Below, in pieces: positions 6,743 to 15,491 of a DNA stretch of 23,078 nt. Within the stretch, counting starts at the first letter, position 1; every line of letters starts with the position of its first letter. Made by a program: the position numbers and the translations under genes. The notes beneath the pieces were generated by a model, which worked only from the letters and a program-made list of their open reading frames with translations, ran no database searches and was not told where the DNA came from. Source of the DNA: Clostridia bacterium (GTDB lineage Bacteria; Bacillota_A; Clostridia; Oscillospirales; Acutalibacteraceae). The stretch lies in contig JAFVTJ010000027.1 in NCBI GenBank assembly GCA_017503305.1, positions 1 to 23,078 of the forward strand. The letters run 5' to 3'.

Positions 6743-8455
6743 ATGATAAATACCGAAAAATTATGTATGGGTTGTATGAATGATAGCGATGGACAACAGG
6801 TTTGTCCCATTTGCGGCTATGATTCTGCACTACAAAATCATAGCCAGTGTTTGCCTGTAAGATTTCAAATTAACATTCGTTATCTTGTTGGCAAGGCAAT
6901 TGCGGCTAACGGTGAGGGTATAACCTATATCGGTTGGGATACTGCAACTGATACCGTGGTTAGAATTAAGGAATATTTCCCCGTTGGCGTGGCTACACGT
7001 AATCCTGATACTTCGGTTTCAATTGTGCCCGATAAAAAGTATGCTTTTAATGAAGGCCTGCTTGAATTTTTAGAGGTTAATCGCAAGCTTATGAAGCAAT
7101 CCTTGCCTTCCTTGCAGGAGGTTAATGATGTTTTTGAATATGGTGGCACTGCTTACGTAGTATATCAAAATATTCAAGGCATAACCTTAAGCGATTTCCT
7201 TGTTCGCAACGGTGGCACTTTAAAGTGGGAACAAGCACGTGCTTTGTTCTTGCCGCTTATTGATACCATTAAGGCAATGAATGACATTGGTTTAATACAT
7301 AAGGGCATTTCACCCGAAACTATTATAGTTGGTCGTGACGGCAAGCTTCGCATTACTGATTACAGCATAAACAAATTGCGTTGTGCCGATGCCGAGTTTG
7401 AACCCCATCTTTACGAGGGCTATGCCGCGGTTGAACAATATGGTATTGTTGATATGTGCCCCGGCACTTATACCGACGTATACGGTTTTTGCGCAACCTT
7501 GTTTAACGTGCTTATCGGTACCGTTGTGCCAAAGGCCACTTTAAGACTTGAAGATGAAAGTATGTCTATTCCTTCAAAATTTGCTGAAGAATTACCCCGC
7601 CACGTTTTAGCGGCTTTAGCAAACGGCTTAAAGGTTAAGCCTGAAGAACGCACCCAAAACATTGAAGTGCTTAAAAACGAGCTTTTCTATGGCGAAATCA
7701 CCACACAGGTAGCTGCCGAGCCTAAAAAGGCGGTTGTAAGCAGTTCGAAGCCTACTAAGAAGAGCAAAAAATCTTCGGCAAAACCGGTTGTAATTTCGGC
7801 TTTGGTAACAGTGCTTGTTTTCGCGGTTATTGGTGGCATTCTTGCTTTGACTGTATTTAGGGATAGCTTTTTCCCGAGTGCATCCACCCCGAGCGACGTA
7901 AGCTCAGTGCCGTCTGCTCCCGACGTTAACGAAATCGGCTCGGTTGACAGCGATGCGGTTGAAAGTGTTAAACTTTACAAGGTTCCGGATTTTAAAGGTA
8001 AAACTTATGCCGAAATTATTGACGACGAGGAAAACGAAAACTTTGTATTCGTTATAAAAAATAAGACCTATTCAAGTAACTATCCTATGGGTCAGGTGTG
8101 CAAGCAATCTGTAAAAAAGGGTAGCGAGGTTAAAAAGGAAACTAAAATTGAGCTTACAATAAGTTTGGGCGCCAAGGAATTTAAGATGCCTAATTTAGTT
8201 GGCCTTGACGAGCAAACCGCCAAGCTTGAGCTTTTGAAAATGGGCTTCTTATATCAAAACATAGAAGTGCTTGAAAAGTATGACGAAAACAGCCAACCCG
8301 ACGTTATTTTAGAGCAAAGTCCCGTATATAGTGAAAAGGTTAATAACGATATAGTTGTTAAGATTTATGTGAATACATATAAAGGCGAACCACCTATGGG
8401 CGGCGGCGATGATGATGAGATACTTTCGGGTATAATTGATAGCACAATTTTTTAA
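6743..8455 (+). CDS. Membrane PASTA-domain protein with a kinase fold lacking catalytic residues (probable pseudokinase)
   Basis: Domains of this 570-residue protein: zinc ribbon (C8, C11, C21, C24); Ser/Thr-kinase fold about 46-315; basic Ser/Lys linker; one TM helix about 349-371; two extracellular PASTA domains about 413-476 and 480-546; acidic/Gly-rich tail. PASTA domains in related kinases bind muropeptides, so a cell-wall sensor is likely. It belongs to the clostridial group with an IKEYFP motif; K76 is kept. The catalytic loop, usually HRDISPDNI, reads HKGISPETI (186-194): the catalytic Asp is Gly188 and the Mg-binding Asn is Thr193. DFG reads DYS (206-208), and the APE region reads AAVEQY. 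Phosphotransfer is therefore unlikely. The start has TGGAGGT 7 nt upstream. It is encoded between the phosphoesterase and the rimP operon, which has its own promoter. Confidence 0.85.
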   Translation: MINTEKLCMGCMNDSDGQQVCPICGYDSALQNHSQCLPVRFQINIRYLVGKAIAANGEGITYIGWDTATDTVVRIKEYFPVGVATRNPDTSVSIVPDKKYAFNEGLLEFLEVNRKLMKQSLPSLQEVNDVFEYGGTAYVVYQNIQGITLSDFLVRNGGTLKWEQARALFLPLIDTIKAMNDIGLIHKGISPETIIVGRDGKLRITDYSINKLRCADAEFEPHLYEGYAAVEQYGIVDMCPGTYTDVYGFCATLFNVLIGTVVPKATLRLEDESMSIPSKFAEELPRHVLAALANGLKVKPEERTQNIEVLKNELFYGEITTQVAAEPKKAVVSSSKPTKKSKKSSAKPVVISALVTVLVFAVIGGILALTVFRDSFFPSASTPSDVSSVPSAPDVNEIGSVDSDAVESVKLYKVPDFKGKTYAEIIDDEENENFVFVIKNKTYSSNYPMGQVCKQSVKKGSEVKKETKIELTISLGAKEFKMPNLVGLDEQTAKLELLKMGFLYQNIEVLEKYDENSQPDVILEQSPVYSEKVNNDIVVKIYVNTYKGEPPMGGGDDDEILSGIIDSTIF

Positions 8456-8463
8456 AATAGTGC

Positions 8464-8492
8464 TTGATTTTTAAAAACTTATATGTTATAAT
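8464..8492 (+). promoter_or_regulatory. Promoter of the rimP-nusA-infB operon
   Basis: TTGATT (8464-8469) and TATAAT (8487-8492) are separated by exactly 17 nt. Transcription would start near 8499, giving a leader of about 60 nt before rimP. Confidence 0.8.
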
Positions 8493-8508
8493 ATTGGCAG
8501 TTAGTAAG

Positions 8509-8544
8509 AAAGGTGAGTGGCAAAAAGCCGCTCACTTTTGTTTT
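8509..8544 (+). promoter_or_regulatory. Terminator-like hairpin in the rimP leader (candidate attenuator)
   Basis: A 13-bp stem (8509-8521 with 8527-8539, including two G-U pairs) closes an AAAAA loop and is followed by GTTTT. It starts about 10 nt after the predicted transcription start and ends shortly before the rimP ribosome site at 8547-8553. Its form fits a weak intrinsic terminator or a leader stability element. NusA, encoded in this operon, is known to stimulate intrinsic termination, so autogenous control is possible (inference). Confidence 0.6.
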
Positions 8545-8560
8545 GCAAGGAGGTAAAGCA

Positions 8561-9013
8561 ATGGCAAGTGCTGCCGAAAGGGTGTATGCCCTTATTAAAG
8601 AAACGGTTGAATCTCAGGGTGTTGAGCTTTGGGACGTGCGCTTTTTAAAAGAGGGCGCTTCTTGGTATTTGCGTGTTTTTATCGATAAGGAAGAAGGTAT
8701 TACTATCGATGATTGCACCAACGTTTCCCACGCGATTGACCCCGTTATAGACGAGGCTGACCCAATTGATAAATCCTATTATTTAGAGGTTTGTTCTCCC
8801 GGGATTGAAAGAGAACTTATAAGACCCGAGCATTTTGAAAAAATGATAGGCCAAATTGTAAAGCTAAAGCTTTATAAAGCAATTGACGGCGTTAAGGAAT
8901 TTAAGGGTGAGCTTTTAAGCTTTGACGGAAAGGTAAAGCTTATGGTAGACAGCACAAGCCTTGAGTTTGATTTAAAAGAAATTTCAAAAGCGAATTTATG
9001 CGATTTTGAGTAA
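8561..9013 (+). CDS. rimP: Ribosome maturation factor RimP
   Basis: RimP (150 residues) helps mature the 30S ribosomal subunit in the cytoplasm. Visible family features are the N-terminal alpha/beta domain with GVELWDVRFLKEG...LRVFIDKEEGITIDDC, the hallmark YYLEVCSPGIERELIRPEHF, and a C-terminal SH3-like beta domain (GELLSFDGKVKLMV). The ATG at 8561 is preceded by AAGGAGG (8547-8553) with a 7-nt gap; a longer reading from a GTG at 8513 would run through the leader hairpin and is rejected. It is the first gene of the operon, as is usual in Firmicutes, with nusA 29 nt downstream. Confidence 0.96.
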   Translation: MASAAERVYALIKETVESQGVELWDVRFLKEGASWYLRVFIDKEEGITIDDCTNVSHAIDPVIDEADPIDKSYYLEVCSPGIERELIRPEHFEKMIGQIVKLKLYKAIDGVKEFKGELLSFDGKVKLMVDSTSLEFDLKEISKANLCDFE

Positions 9014-9042
9014 TTAATATTGTTTGGAGGAATTAAGAAAAA

Positions 9043-10125
9043 ATGGCAAAGCAGAAGAAAGTTAAGAATACCGATAACACAGCGGAGTTTTTCGCCGCAC
9101 TTAAGCTTATGGAAGAGGAAAGAGGCATTCCGAAGGAATTTATTGCACAAAAGATTGCTGATGCAATTGTTGTTGCAGCCCGTAAGGACTACGGCGGAAA
9201 CGAAATTGTTTCTTGCATAATCGACTGCGAAAAGGAAATTTTCTCGGTTACTGCACGTAAAACAGTTGTAGATGACGTTTTAGATCCCTTTACTGAAATT
9301 TCTAAAGAGGATGCCGCTGCGATTGATCCCAAGTCAATTGAACAAGGCTTTGTTGATATTAAGCTTGATACAAGAAAGTTCGGCCGTGTTGTAGCACAAA
9401 ATTCCAAGAACAATTTCCGTCAAGGCGTACGCGAAGCCGAAAGAGGACAGACCTTGGCTGAATTCCAAAGCAAAACACGTGAGCTTGTTACCGCAGTTGT
9501 TCAAAAAATTGATCCTAAAACCGGTAACGCAATTTTGACTATTGGTCATAGCGAAGCTACCTTGCCGAAGCTCGAACAAGTGCCGGATGAGCTTTTAAAG
9601 GAAGGCGATCACATTAAGGTTTACGTTGTAGACGTTAAGGAAAGTGAACGCGGTGCACGCATTATGCTTTCACGTACCCATCCGGGTCTTGTAAAGCGTT
9701 TGTTTGAAAAAGAAGTACCCGAAATTTTTGACGGTACTATTGAAATTAAGGCAGTTTCCCGTCAAGCAGGTTCAAGAACTAAGATTGCAGTATATTCACC
9801 CGATCCCGAGGTTGATGCAGTTGGCGCTTGTATTGGTCCTAAGGGCGAACGCGTTAACAACATTGTAAACGAGCTTGCAGGCGAAAAAATTGATATTGTT
9901 AAATACAGTGACGACCCCACCTTATTTGTTGCAGAAGCATTATCTCCTGCAAGGGTTGCAAGGGTTGAAATTGAGTCGGAAGACCCCAAGGTTTGCAAGG
10001 CAAGCGTTCCTGAAGAACAATTGTCACTTGCAATTGGTAACAAGGGGCAAAACGTACGCCTTGCCGCAAAACTTACCGGTTGGAAGATTGATATCCATCC
10101 CGAAAGCGGTTTCTTTGGCGAATAA
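9043..10125 (+). CDS. nusA: Transcription termination/antitermination factor NusA
   Basis: NusA binds RNA polymerase and modulates pausing, intrinsic termination and antitermination. The 360-residue protein has the usual Firmicutes layout without the C-terminal acidic repeats of E. coli: polymerase-binding N-terminal domain (1 to about 130), S1 domain (about 134-200), KH1 with GPKG (near 265) and KH2 with GNKG (near 332). The last residues (HPESGFFGE) end just after KH2. A GGAGG at 9026-9030 lies 12 nt before the ATG, somewhat far, but the MAKQKK start matches family length. It is followed by rnpM after 20 nt. Confidence 0.97.
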   Translation: MAKQKKVKNTDNTAEFFAALKLMEEERGIPKEFIAQKIADAIVVAARKDYGGNEIVSCIIDCEKEIFSVTARKTVVDDVLDPFTEISKEDAAAIDPKSIEQGFVDIKLDTRKFGRVVAQNSKNNFRQGVREAERGQTLAEFQSKTRELVTAVVQKIDPKTGNAILTIGHSEATLPKLEQVPDELLKEGDHIKVYVVDVKESERGARIMLSRTHPGLVKRLFEKEVPEIFDGTIEIKAVSRQAGSRTKIAVYSPDPEVDAVGACIGPKGERVNNIVNELAGEKIDIVKYSDDPTLFVAEALSPARVARVEIESEDPKVCKASVPEEQLSLAIGNKGQNVRLAAKLTGWKIDIHPESGFFGE

Positions 10126-10145
10126 ATATTAAGTGAGATTTTATT

Positions 10146-10415
10146 ATGAGTGCAAAAAAAATACCAATGCGTATGTGTACCGCATGCCGAGAAATGAAGC
10201 CTAAGCGTGAGCTTGTGCGAGTGGTTAAAACTCCCGAGGGCGAAATTAAACTTGATTTTACGGGTAAGCTTAATGGCAGAGGCGCATATATTTGTGCATC
10301 CATCGAATGCCTTAAAAAAGCTGAAAAAAGTAACGCTTTATCACGTGCTTTTTCGTGTCCCGTTTCAAAGGAAATTTATATTCAGCTTGAAAAGGAATTA
10401 ACCGATGCCGAATAA
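10146..10415 (+). CDS. rnpM: YlxR/RnpM family RNA-binding protein (DUF448)
   Basis: This 89-residue basic protein has the family signature: MRMCTACREMKPKRELVRVVKTPEG and the GRGAYICASIECLKKAEK stretch. YlxR of Firmicutes, renamed RnpM, has been reported to bind the RNA of RNase P and to modulate it. It lies in its standard place between nusA and the L7Ae-family gene, whose start overlaps its last 11 nt, which suggests translational coupling. The ATG at 10146 has only a weak AGTGAG ribosome site. Confidence 0.92.
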   Translation: MSAKKIPMRMCTACREMKPKRELVRVVKTPEGEIKLDFTGKLNGRGAYICASIECLKKAEKSNALSRAFSCPVSKEIYIQLEKELTDAE

Positions 10416-10725
10416 AGCTTTAACACTTTTAGGTTTTGCTTCAAAGGCGGGTAAACTTCAGTTTGGCAGTGCCAAAATACTTGAAGATATTAAGAAAAAC
10501 AGGTCCCGCCTTGTTGTGCTTGCCTGTGACTTATCCGAAAAAAGCAAAAAGGAAATTATGTTTTTTGCTCATAATAAAAACGTTAGCGTAGTTACCTTAC
10601 AGGATGTAAGCATTGAAAATTTATCTGCCGCGGTTGGCAGAAAGTGCGGCGTTATTTCCGTTAACGACAACGGTTTTGCCGATTCAATTTCTAACATATT
10701 AGGAGGCTTTGCCAATGACAAATAA
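10405..10725 (+). CDS. ylxQ: L7Ae-family ribosomal/kink-turn-binding protein (YlxQ-like)
   Basis: The 106-residue product is a short L7Ae/L30e/S12e/Gadd45 fold protein ([19 protein letters not shown], then [15 protein letters not shown], and a [15 protein letters not shown] end). The family binds kink-turn RNA; the precise bacterial role of YlxQ is not settled. The gene overlaps rnpM by 11 nt at its start and infB by 11 nt at its end, so expression of the three is probably coupled. Confidence 0.9.
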   Translation: MPNKALTLLGFASKAGKLQFGSAKILEDIKKNRSRLVVLACDLSEKSKKEIMFFAHNKNVSVVTLQDVSIENLSAAVGRKCGVISVNDNGFADSISNILGGFANDK

Positions 10726-13261
10726 ATATAAAGTAAGTGACCTTGCTAAAGATTTTGGTTTAAGTTCTAAGGAAGTAATTGCATTAGTTACTGAAATTAC
10801 AGGTAGAGAAAAGAAATCAAGCGCTGCCTTGAACGAAACCGAAATTGGTCAATTTTTTAATAGAATAACTAAAGATAATGCCGTTGAAGACTTTAAGGCT
10901 TACTTTGAAACCGGCGCCGAAGCACGTGCTAAGGCTAAAAAGGCCAGAGAAGAAGAAAAGAACAAAAAGCTTTTAGAACAAATGGCTGTTCTTGAACAGT
11001 TAAAGGCTGCTGCTGCCGCTCAAAACGGAGAAGCACCCAAGGCTGCGGAACAACCTAAAAAAGAGCAACCTAAGGCTCAACCTAAGGCACCTGAAAAGGC
11101 TAAGCCCGAGGTTAAGAAGGAAGAACCTAAAAAGGAAGCAGTTAAAAAAGAAGAACCCAAGAAGGAAGCAGTAAAGAAGGAAGAGCCCAAGAAAGAGGCT
11201 CCTAAAAAGGAATTTAAGCCTTCAGACCCGCAACCCTTCGTTTCTAAGAAGAAGGATAAGGTGGCAGGTGAGACTCCAAATCGTGGTCCTGCTGAAATTC
11301 GCCACGTTGATACCCGTACTTCTAATATCAACATTGATAAATACAACGAAAAATACGAAAACATTGCACCTGCTAATTCTATGAAGGACAACGTTGCAAG
11401 AAAGCAAAAGATTAAGCAAAAATCTCAGGATTATCGTCGTCCGCAGGGTGCAAAGAGGGAGACCGAAGCAGATAAAATGCGTCGTCTTCAACTTGAACGT
11501 ATTAAGAAGACACCTATTACCGTTACAGTCGGCGACGAAATTACAGTTGGCGAATTAGCTGCTGCTATGAAGAAAACCGCCGCTGAGGTTATTAAAGAGC
11601 TTATGAAGCTTGGTATGTTGGCGTCTGTTAATCAGGTTATCGACTACGATACCGCTGAAATCGTTGTTACCGAAATGGGCGCTAAGATTCAAAAGGCTGT
11701 TGTTGTTACCATTGAAGAACAAATTATGGACGATACCGAGGATAATGCTGAAAACCTTAAGCCCAGAAGCCCAGTTGTTGTTGTAATGGGTCACGTTGAC
11801 CACGGTAAAACTTCACTTCTTGATGCTATTCGTAACACCGCAGTTACCGATACCGAAGCAGGTGGTATTACACAGCACATCGGTGCTTATAGAGTTAATT
11901 GCAATGGCGAGGATATTACCTTCCTTGACACACCCGGTCACGCAGCGTTCACTTCAATGCGTCAACGTGGTGCTATGGCTACCGATATCGCAGTGCTTGT
12001 TGTTGCCGCTGACGACGGTATTATGCCTCAAACAATTGAAGCTATTAACCACGCTAAAGCCGCTAAGGTTCAGGTTATTGTAGCAATCAATAAGATGGAT
12101 AAGCCCGAAGCTAATCCCGATCGTATTTTACAACAGTTAACCGAGCATGAATTAGTGCCTGAAGAATGGGGCGGCGATATTATTTGCGTTCCCGTTTCTG
12201 CTAAAACACATATGGGTATTGATAACTTGCTTGAAAATATCTTGCTCGTTGCAGAAATGCAAGAACTTAAGGCAAACCCCGACAGACGCGCTAAGGGTAT
12301 TGTTATCGAAGCCCGTCTTGATAAGGGCCGTGGTCCTGTGGCTTCCTTACTTGTACAAAATGGTACACTTAAAACAGGTGATATTATCGTTGCAGGCACA
12401 TCTGTTGGTAGAGTTCGTGTAATGACTAACGAAAACGGCAGGGTTCTTAAGGAAGCAGGTCCTTCTGTTCCTGTTGAAATTACAGGTCTTGCCGAAACAC
12501 CTAACGCTGGTGATGCTTTCGATGCAGTATCTGATGAAAGACTTGCTCGTCAATTGGTTGAACAAAGAAAGCAAAAGGCTAAAGACGAGCTTAACAATGC
12601 AAAACAAAAGATTACACTTGATAATCTTTTTGAAAATCTATCCGTTGGTGACCTTAAAGAACTTAACGTTATCGTTAAGGCTGACGTTCAAGGCTCGGTT
12701 GAAGCGGTTAGAGAAAGTCTTCAAAAGCTTTCTAACGAAGAAGTACGTGTTAACGTTATTCATGGCGGCGTAGGTGCCGTAAACGAATCTGACGTAACCT
12801 TGGCACAGGCTTCGGGCGCTATTATCGTAGGCTTTAATATCCGTCCCGACTCGGTAGCAAAGGCAATTGCTGAGCGCGAGGGTATTGATATGCGTATGTA
12901 CCGCGTAATTTACGATTGCATTGAAGAAATTGAAGCCGCTATGAAGGGTATGTTAGCACCCAAGTATCGCGAAAATCAGTTGGGTACAGTTGAAGTACGT
13001 AACGTTTATAAGATTTCAAGTGTTGGTACAGTTGCAGGTTCTTACGTAACTCACGGTAAGGTAACACGCGCTTGTCAAATCCGCGTTGTTCGTGACGGTT
13101 TCGTTATTTGCGAGGATAAGATTGATTCACTTCGTCGCTTTAAGGATGACGTTAAGGAAGTAGCACAAGGCTATGAATGTGGTATTTCACTTGATAAATT
13201 TGCCGATATTAAAGAAGGCGACATTTTTGAAGCCTTCATTATGGAGGAATATAGAGATTAA
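10715..13261 (+). CDS. infB: Translation initiation factor IF-2
   Basis: IF-2 is the GTPase that places initiator fMet-tRNA on the ribosome. In the 848-residue protein I see the IF2_N domain (3 to about 52), a charged Lys/Glu/Pro linker with a perfect three-fold 10-residue repeat, a second N domain (about 268-345), then the G domain with G1 GHVDHGKT (near 359), G3 DTPGH (near 405) and G4 NKMD (near 458), followed by domains II, III and the C-terminal fMet-tRNA-binding domain. The ATG at 10715 is chosen over an in-frame TTG at 10709 because AGGAGG at 10701-10706 is 8 nt from the ATG but only 2 nt from the TTG. Its stop overlaps the rbfA start as TAATG. Confidence 0.98.
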   Translation: MTNKYKVSDLAKDFGLSSKEVIALVTEITGREKKSSAALNETEIGQFFNRITKDNAVEDFKAYFETGAEARAKAKKAREEEKNKKLLEQMAVLEQLKAAAAAQNGEAPKAAEQPKKEQPKAQPKAPEKAKPEVKKEEPKKEAVKKEEPKKEAVKKEEPKKEAPKKEFKPSDPQPFVSKKKDKVAGETPNRGPAEIRHVDTRTSNINIDKYNEKYENIAPANSMKDNVARKQKIKQKSQDYRRPQGAKRETEADKMRRLQLERIKKTPITVTVGDEITVGELAAAMKKTAAEVIKELMKLGMLASVNQVIDYDTAEIVVTEMGAKIQKAVVVTIEEQIMDDTEDNAENLKPRSPVVVVMGHVDHGKTSLLDAIRNTAVTDTEAGGITQHIGAYRVNCNGEDITFLDTPGHAAFTSMRQRGAMATDIAVLVVAADDGIMPQTIEAINHAKAAKVQVIVAINKMDKPEANPDRILQQLTEHELVPEEWGGDIICVPVSAKTHMGIDNLLENILLVAEMQELKANPDRRAKGIVIEARLDKGRGPVASLLVQNGTLKTGDIIVAGTSVGRVRVMTNENGRVLKEAGPSVPVEITGLAETPNAGDAFDAVSDERLARQLVEQRKQKAKDELNNAKQKITLDNLFENLSVGDLKELNVIVKADVQGSVEAVRESLQKLSNEEVRVNVIHGGVGAVNESDVTLAQASGAIIVGFNIRPDSVAKAIAEREGIDMRMYRVIYDCIEEIEAAMKGMLAPKYRENQLGTVEVRNVYKISSVGTVAGSYVTHGKVTRACQIRVVRDGFVICEDKIDSLRRFKDDVKEVAQGYECGISLDKFADIKEGDIFEAFIMEEYRD
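11111..11200 (+). repeat. Three 30-nt tandem repeats encoding [10 protein letters not shown] in the IF-2 linker
   Basis: The units at 11111-11140, 11141-11170 and 11171-11200 encode identical peptides with synonymous differences in the DNA. A fourth, partial unit (PKKEF) follows. The linker is disordered and tolerant of length change, so copy number probably varies between strains. Confidence 0.9.
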
Positions 13262-13629
13262 TGGCCGGATTTAGAATTAATCGCATAACCTCTGACGTTA
13301 AGATTACCTTGTCAGAGCTTTTGCGTGAACTTAAAGACCCGCGAATCAGTAAGCTTTTAAGCATAGTTAAGGTCGACGTTTCAGGCGACCTTTCCTATGC
13401 AACGGTTTACGTTAGCGCTATTGAAGGATATGAAGCAACCGTTAATTCGGTTAAGGCTTTAAAAAATGCATCAGGCTTTTTACGTAGAGAGCTTGGTGCG
13501 GCTTTAAGTCTTCGTAAGGTGCCGGAGCTTCGCTTCGTTGCCGATGATTCAATAGAATATAGTGCAAATATTTCTAAAATTATTGATTCTTTTAAAGAGG
13601 AAAATGATAATGAAAACGAAGGAAAATAG
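13261..13629 (+). CDS. rbfA: 30S ribosome-binding factor RbfA
   Basis: RbfA is a KH-type protein needed for late 30S subunit assembly and 16S rRNA 5'-end processing. The 122-residue product shows the family pattern: RINRITSDVKITLSELLRELKDPRI, the VDVSGDLSYATVYVS strand region, FLRRELGAALSLRKVPELRFVADDSIEY. It starts within the infB stop (TAATG), implying coupled translation, and its 3' end overlaps the next gene by 20 nt. Length and order are typical. Confidence 0.96.
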   Translation: MAGFRINRITSDVKITLSELLRELKDPRISKLLSIVKVDVSGDLSYATVYVSAIEGYEATVNSVKALKNASGFLRRELGAALSLRKVPELRFVADDSIEYSANISKIIDSFKEENDNENEGK

Positions 13630-14587
13630 CCTTTGCAACGTTTTGACCTTAAAAAAGTACGCAAAGTATCTTAAAAAGCACGATAATTATATTATCCTAA
13701 CCCATGCTTCGCCCGATGGCGATACCTTGGGCTCGGCTTATGCGCTTTATTACGGTCTTAACGAAATAGGCAAATGCGCTTGTGTTATTTGTCCCGACGT
13801 TATACCTAAAAAATATGATTATTTTGCGCGTATTACTAACCACGTCCACCGCGAAAATGCTACAATTGTGGCAGTGGACGTTGCCGATAAAACGCTTTTG
13901 GGTGATTTAACACAGGAATTTGGTGATATTATTGATCTTAATATCGACCATCATATTTCCAACACAAAATTTGCTAAAAATTTGCTTTTAGATGCCGATG
14001 CAGCGGCTACTGCCGAGATTGTTTTCGAACTATTAACCTTGCTTAAGGTTAATATTAACGACGTAACCGCTAAGGCGCTTTACACGGGTATTGCTACCGA
14101 TACAGGCAGCTTTAAATACTCAAACGTAACCGCTAAGACACATATTATCGCTGCAATGTTATATGATTATAATATTGATGCGAGTGAAATTAACCGCCTT
14201 ATGTTTGATACTAAGTCTAAAAATATGTTAGAGCTTGAAAAACAGGTTTTAGAAACGGCGGAATTCCACTTTGACGATAGATGTATGCTTTTGTGCGTTA
14301 CTGCCGAAATGCAGGAAAAAACAGGCTGCAGCGGTACCGAGCTTGAAAGTGTAGCTATTATTTCACGCAGTGTTGACGGCGTTAAAGCAGGGCTTACAAT
14401 TAAGCAAACCGATGTAGAAGAATTTAAAATCTCGGTTCGCACATACGAGCCTTTAAACGCAAGTGAAATTGGCAAAAAATTAGGCGGCGGCGGTCATAAG
14501 GGCGCGGCAGGTGCTACTGTTTACGGTACCTTGGCAGAGGTTAAGGAAAAGGCACTTTTAGCCGTGCGCGAATGTTTGGAGGCTTAA
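13610..14587 (+). CDS. nrnA: DHH/DHHA1 phosphoesterase, bifunctional nanoRNase/pAp phosphatase (NrnA-like)
   Basis: NrnA-type enzymes degrade very short RNAs and dephosphorylate pAp. The 325-residue protein has the DHH-domain motifs ILTHASPDGDTLGSA, AVDVADK and NIDHH, and the DHHA1 substrate-binding motif GGGGHKGAAG near the C-terminus. The ATG at 13610 (MKTKENSLC) is preferred: AGAGG at 13596-13600 is 9 nt upstream. An ATG at 13604 is only 3 nt away, and a longer reading from 13562 has no ribosome site and only translates rbfA out of frame. It sits between rbfA and truB, the usual Firmicutes order. Confidence 0.92.
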   Translation: MKTKENSLCNVLTLKKYAKYLKKHDNYIILTHASPDGDTLGSAYALYYGLNEIGKCACVICPDVIPKKYDYFARITNHVHRENATIVAVDVADKTLLGDLTQEFGDIIDLNIDHHISNTKFAKNLLLDADAAATAEIVFELLTLLKVNINDVTAKALYTGIATDTGSFKYSNVTAKTHIIAAMLYDYNIDASEINRLMFDTKSKNMLELEKQVLETAEFHFDDRCMLLCVTAEMQEKTGCSGTELESVAIISRSVDGVKAGLTIKQTDVEEFKISVRTYEPLNASEIGKKLGGGGHKGAAGATVYGTLAEVKEKALLAVRECLEA

Positions 14588-14588
14588 A

Positions 14589-15479
14589 ATGCAGGGCTTT
14601 ATACTGCTTAGTAAGCCTGCGGGCATAACGTCGTTTGCGGCAGTTGCTAAAATCAAGCGAATTTGCGGCGAAAAACGTGTTGGGCATACCGGAACGCTTG
14701 ACCCTATGGCTACGGGTGTTTTGCCTGTGCTTTTAGGCAGGGCTACTGCGCTTTCTTCTATTATGCTTGACGGTAACAAGCGTTATACTGCTACTGTTAA
14801 ATTGGGTATAACCACCGATACGGATGATATAACGGGCAAGGTATTGACCGAAAGTAAGGTTAATATTTCTGCTGTCGAGCTTCAAGATGCCCTAAAGCAC
14901 TTTACAGGCAAAATTACTCAAACCCCACCTATGTATAGCGCACTTAAAAAGGATGGCGTAAGGCTTTACGATTTGGCACGGCAGGGTAAAACGGTTGAAA
15001 TACCTTCAAGAGAGGTTGAGGTGTTTAGTATAAACCTCTTGACCGAATTGAATGAAGAAAACTGTTTTATAATTGACGTATCGGTTTCTAAGGGCACTTA
15101 TATTAGGTCCTTAGCGCGCGATATTGGCGAGTATTTGGGCTGCGGTGCAACCCTTACCGCACTTGAACGTACCGACACCTGCGGTTTTTCTATAGAGGAT
15201 TGTGTGAGTCTAGATGACCTTGATGCCGATAACGTTAAGGATTATATCAAAAGTGAAGAAACGGCTGTAATGCATTTGAGAGAATGCAAGGTAACCGCAA
15301 AGCAAGCCACAAGGTTTTGCAATGGTGGTCAGTTGGATTTTTCGCGCTTGCATATTGAAAACATCGAAGATAACGAGCTTTTCAGGGTTAAGTGTGGTGA
15401 TACCTTTTTAGGTATTGGTATTGCCGATTTGGAAAATCAGCGACTAAATATTAAATGTATAATAAATTTTTATAAATAA
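14589..15479 (+). CDS. truB: tRNA pseudouridine-55 synthase TruB
   Basis: TruB converts U55 of the T-loop of most tRNAs to pseudouridine. The 296-residue enzyme has the catalytic motif GHTGTLDPMATGVLP with the nucleophilic Asp38, the YxATVKLG strand (RYTATVKLGITTDTDD), PPMYSALKKDGVRLYDLAR and SKGTYIRSLARDIGE. A C-terminal PUA-like extension follows. GGAGG at 14578-14582 precedes the ATG by 6 nt, and nrnA ends one base before it, so translation is probably coupled. Confidence 0.97.
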   Translation: MQGFILLSKPAGITSFAAVAKIKRICGEKRVGHTGTLDPMATGVLPVLLGRATALSSIMLDGNKRYTATVKLGITTDTDDITGKVLTESKVNISAVELQDALKHFTGKITQTPPMYSALKKDGVRLYDLARQGKTVEIPSREVEVFSINLLTELNEENCFIIDVSVSKGTYIRSLARDIGEYLGCGATLTALERTDTCGFSIEDCVSLDDLDADNVKDYIKSEETAVMHLRECKVTAKQATRFCNGGQLDFSRLHIENIEDNELFRVKCGDTFLGIGIADLENQRLNIKCIINFYK

Positions 15480-15491
15480 GGCGGTGGCAAA

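Noticed and set aside
8513..8560. GTG start 48 nt upstream for rimP
   Set aside because: The added residues would be encoded by the leader hairpin and the ribosome site itself; ATG 8561 has a strong AAGGAGG.
11111..11200. CRISPR-like array
   Set aside because: The 30-nt repeats are contiguous without spacers and lie in the infB coding frame; no CRISPR array was seen anywhere in the window.
11077..11391. Minus-strand frame with repeated [10 protein letters not shown] units
   Set aside because: It is the shadow of the Lys/Glu tandem repeats in IF-2 on the opposite strand.
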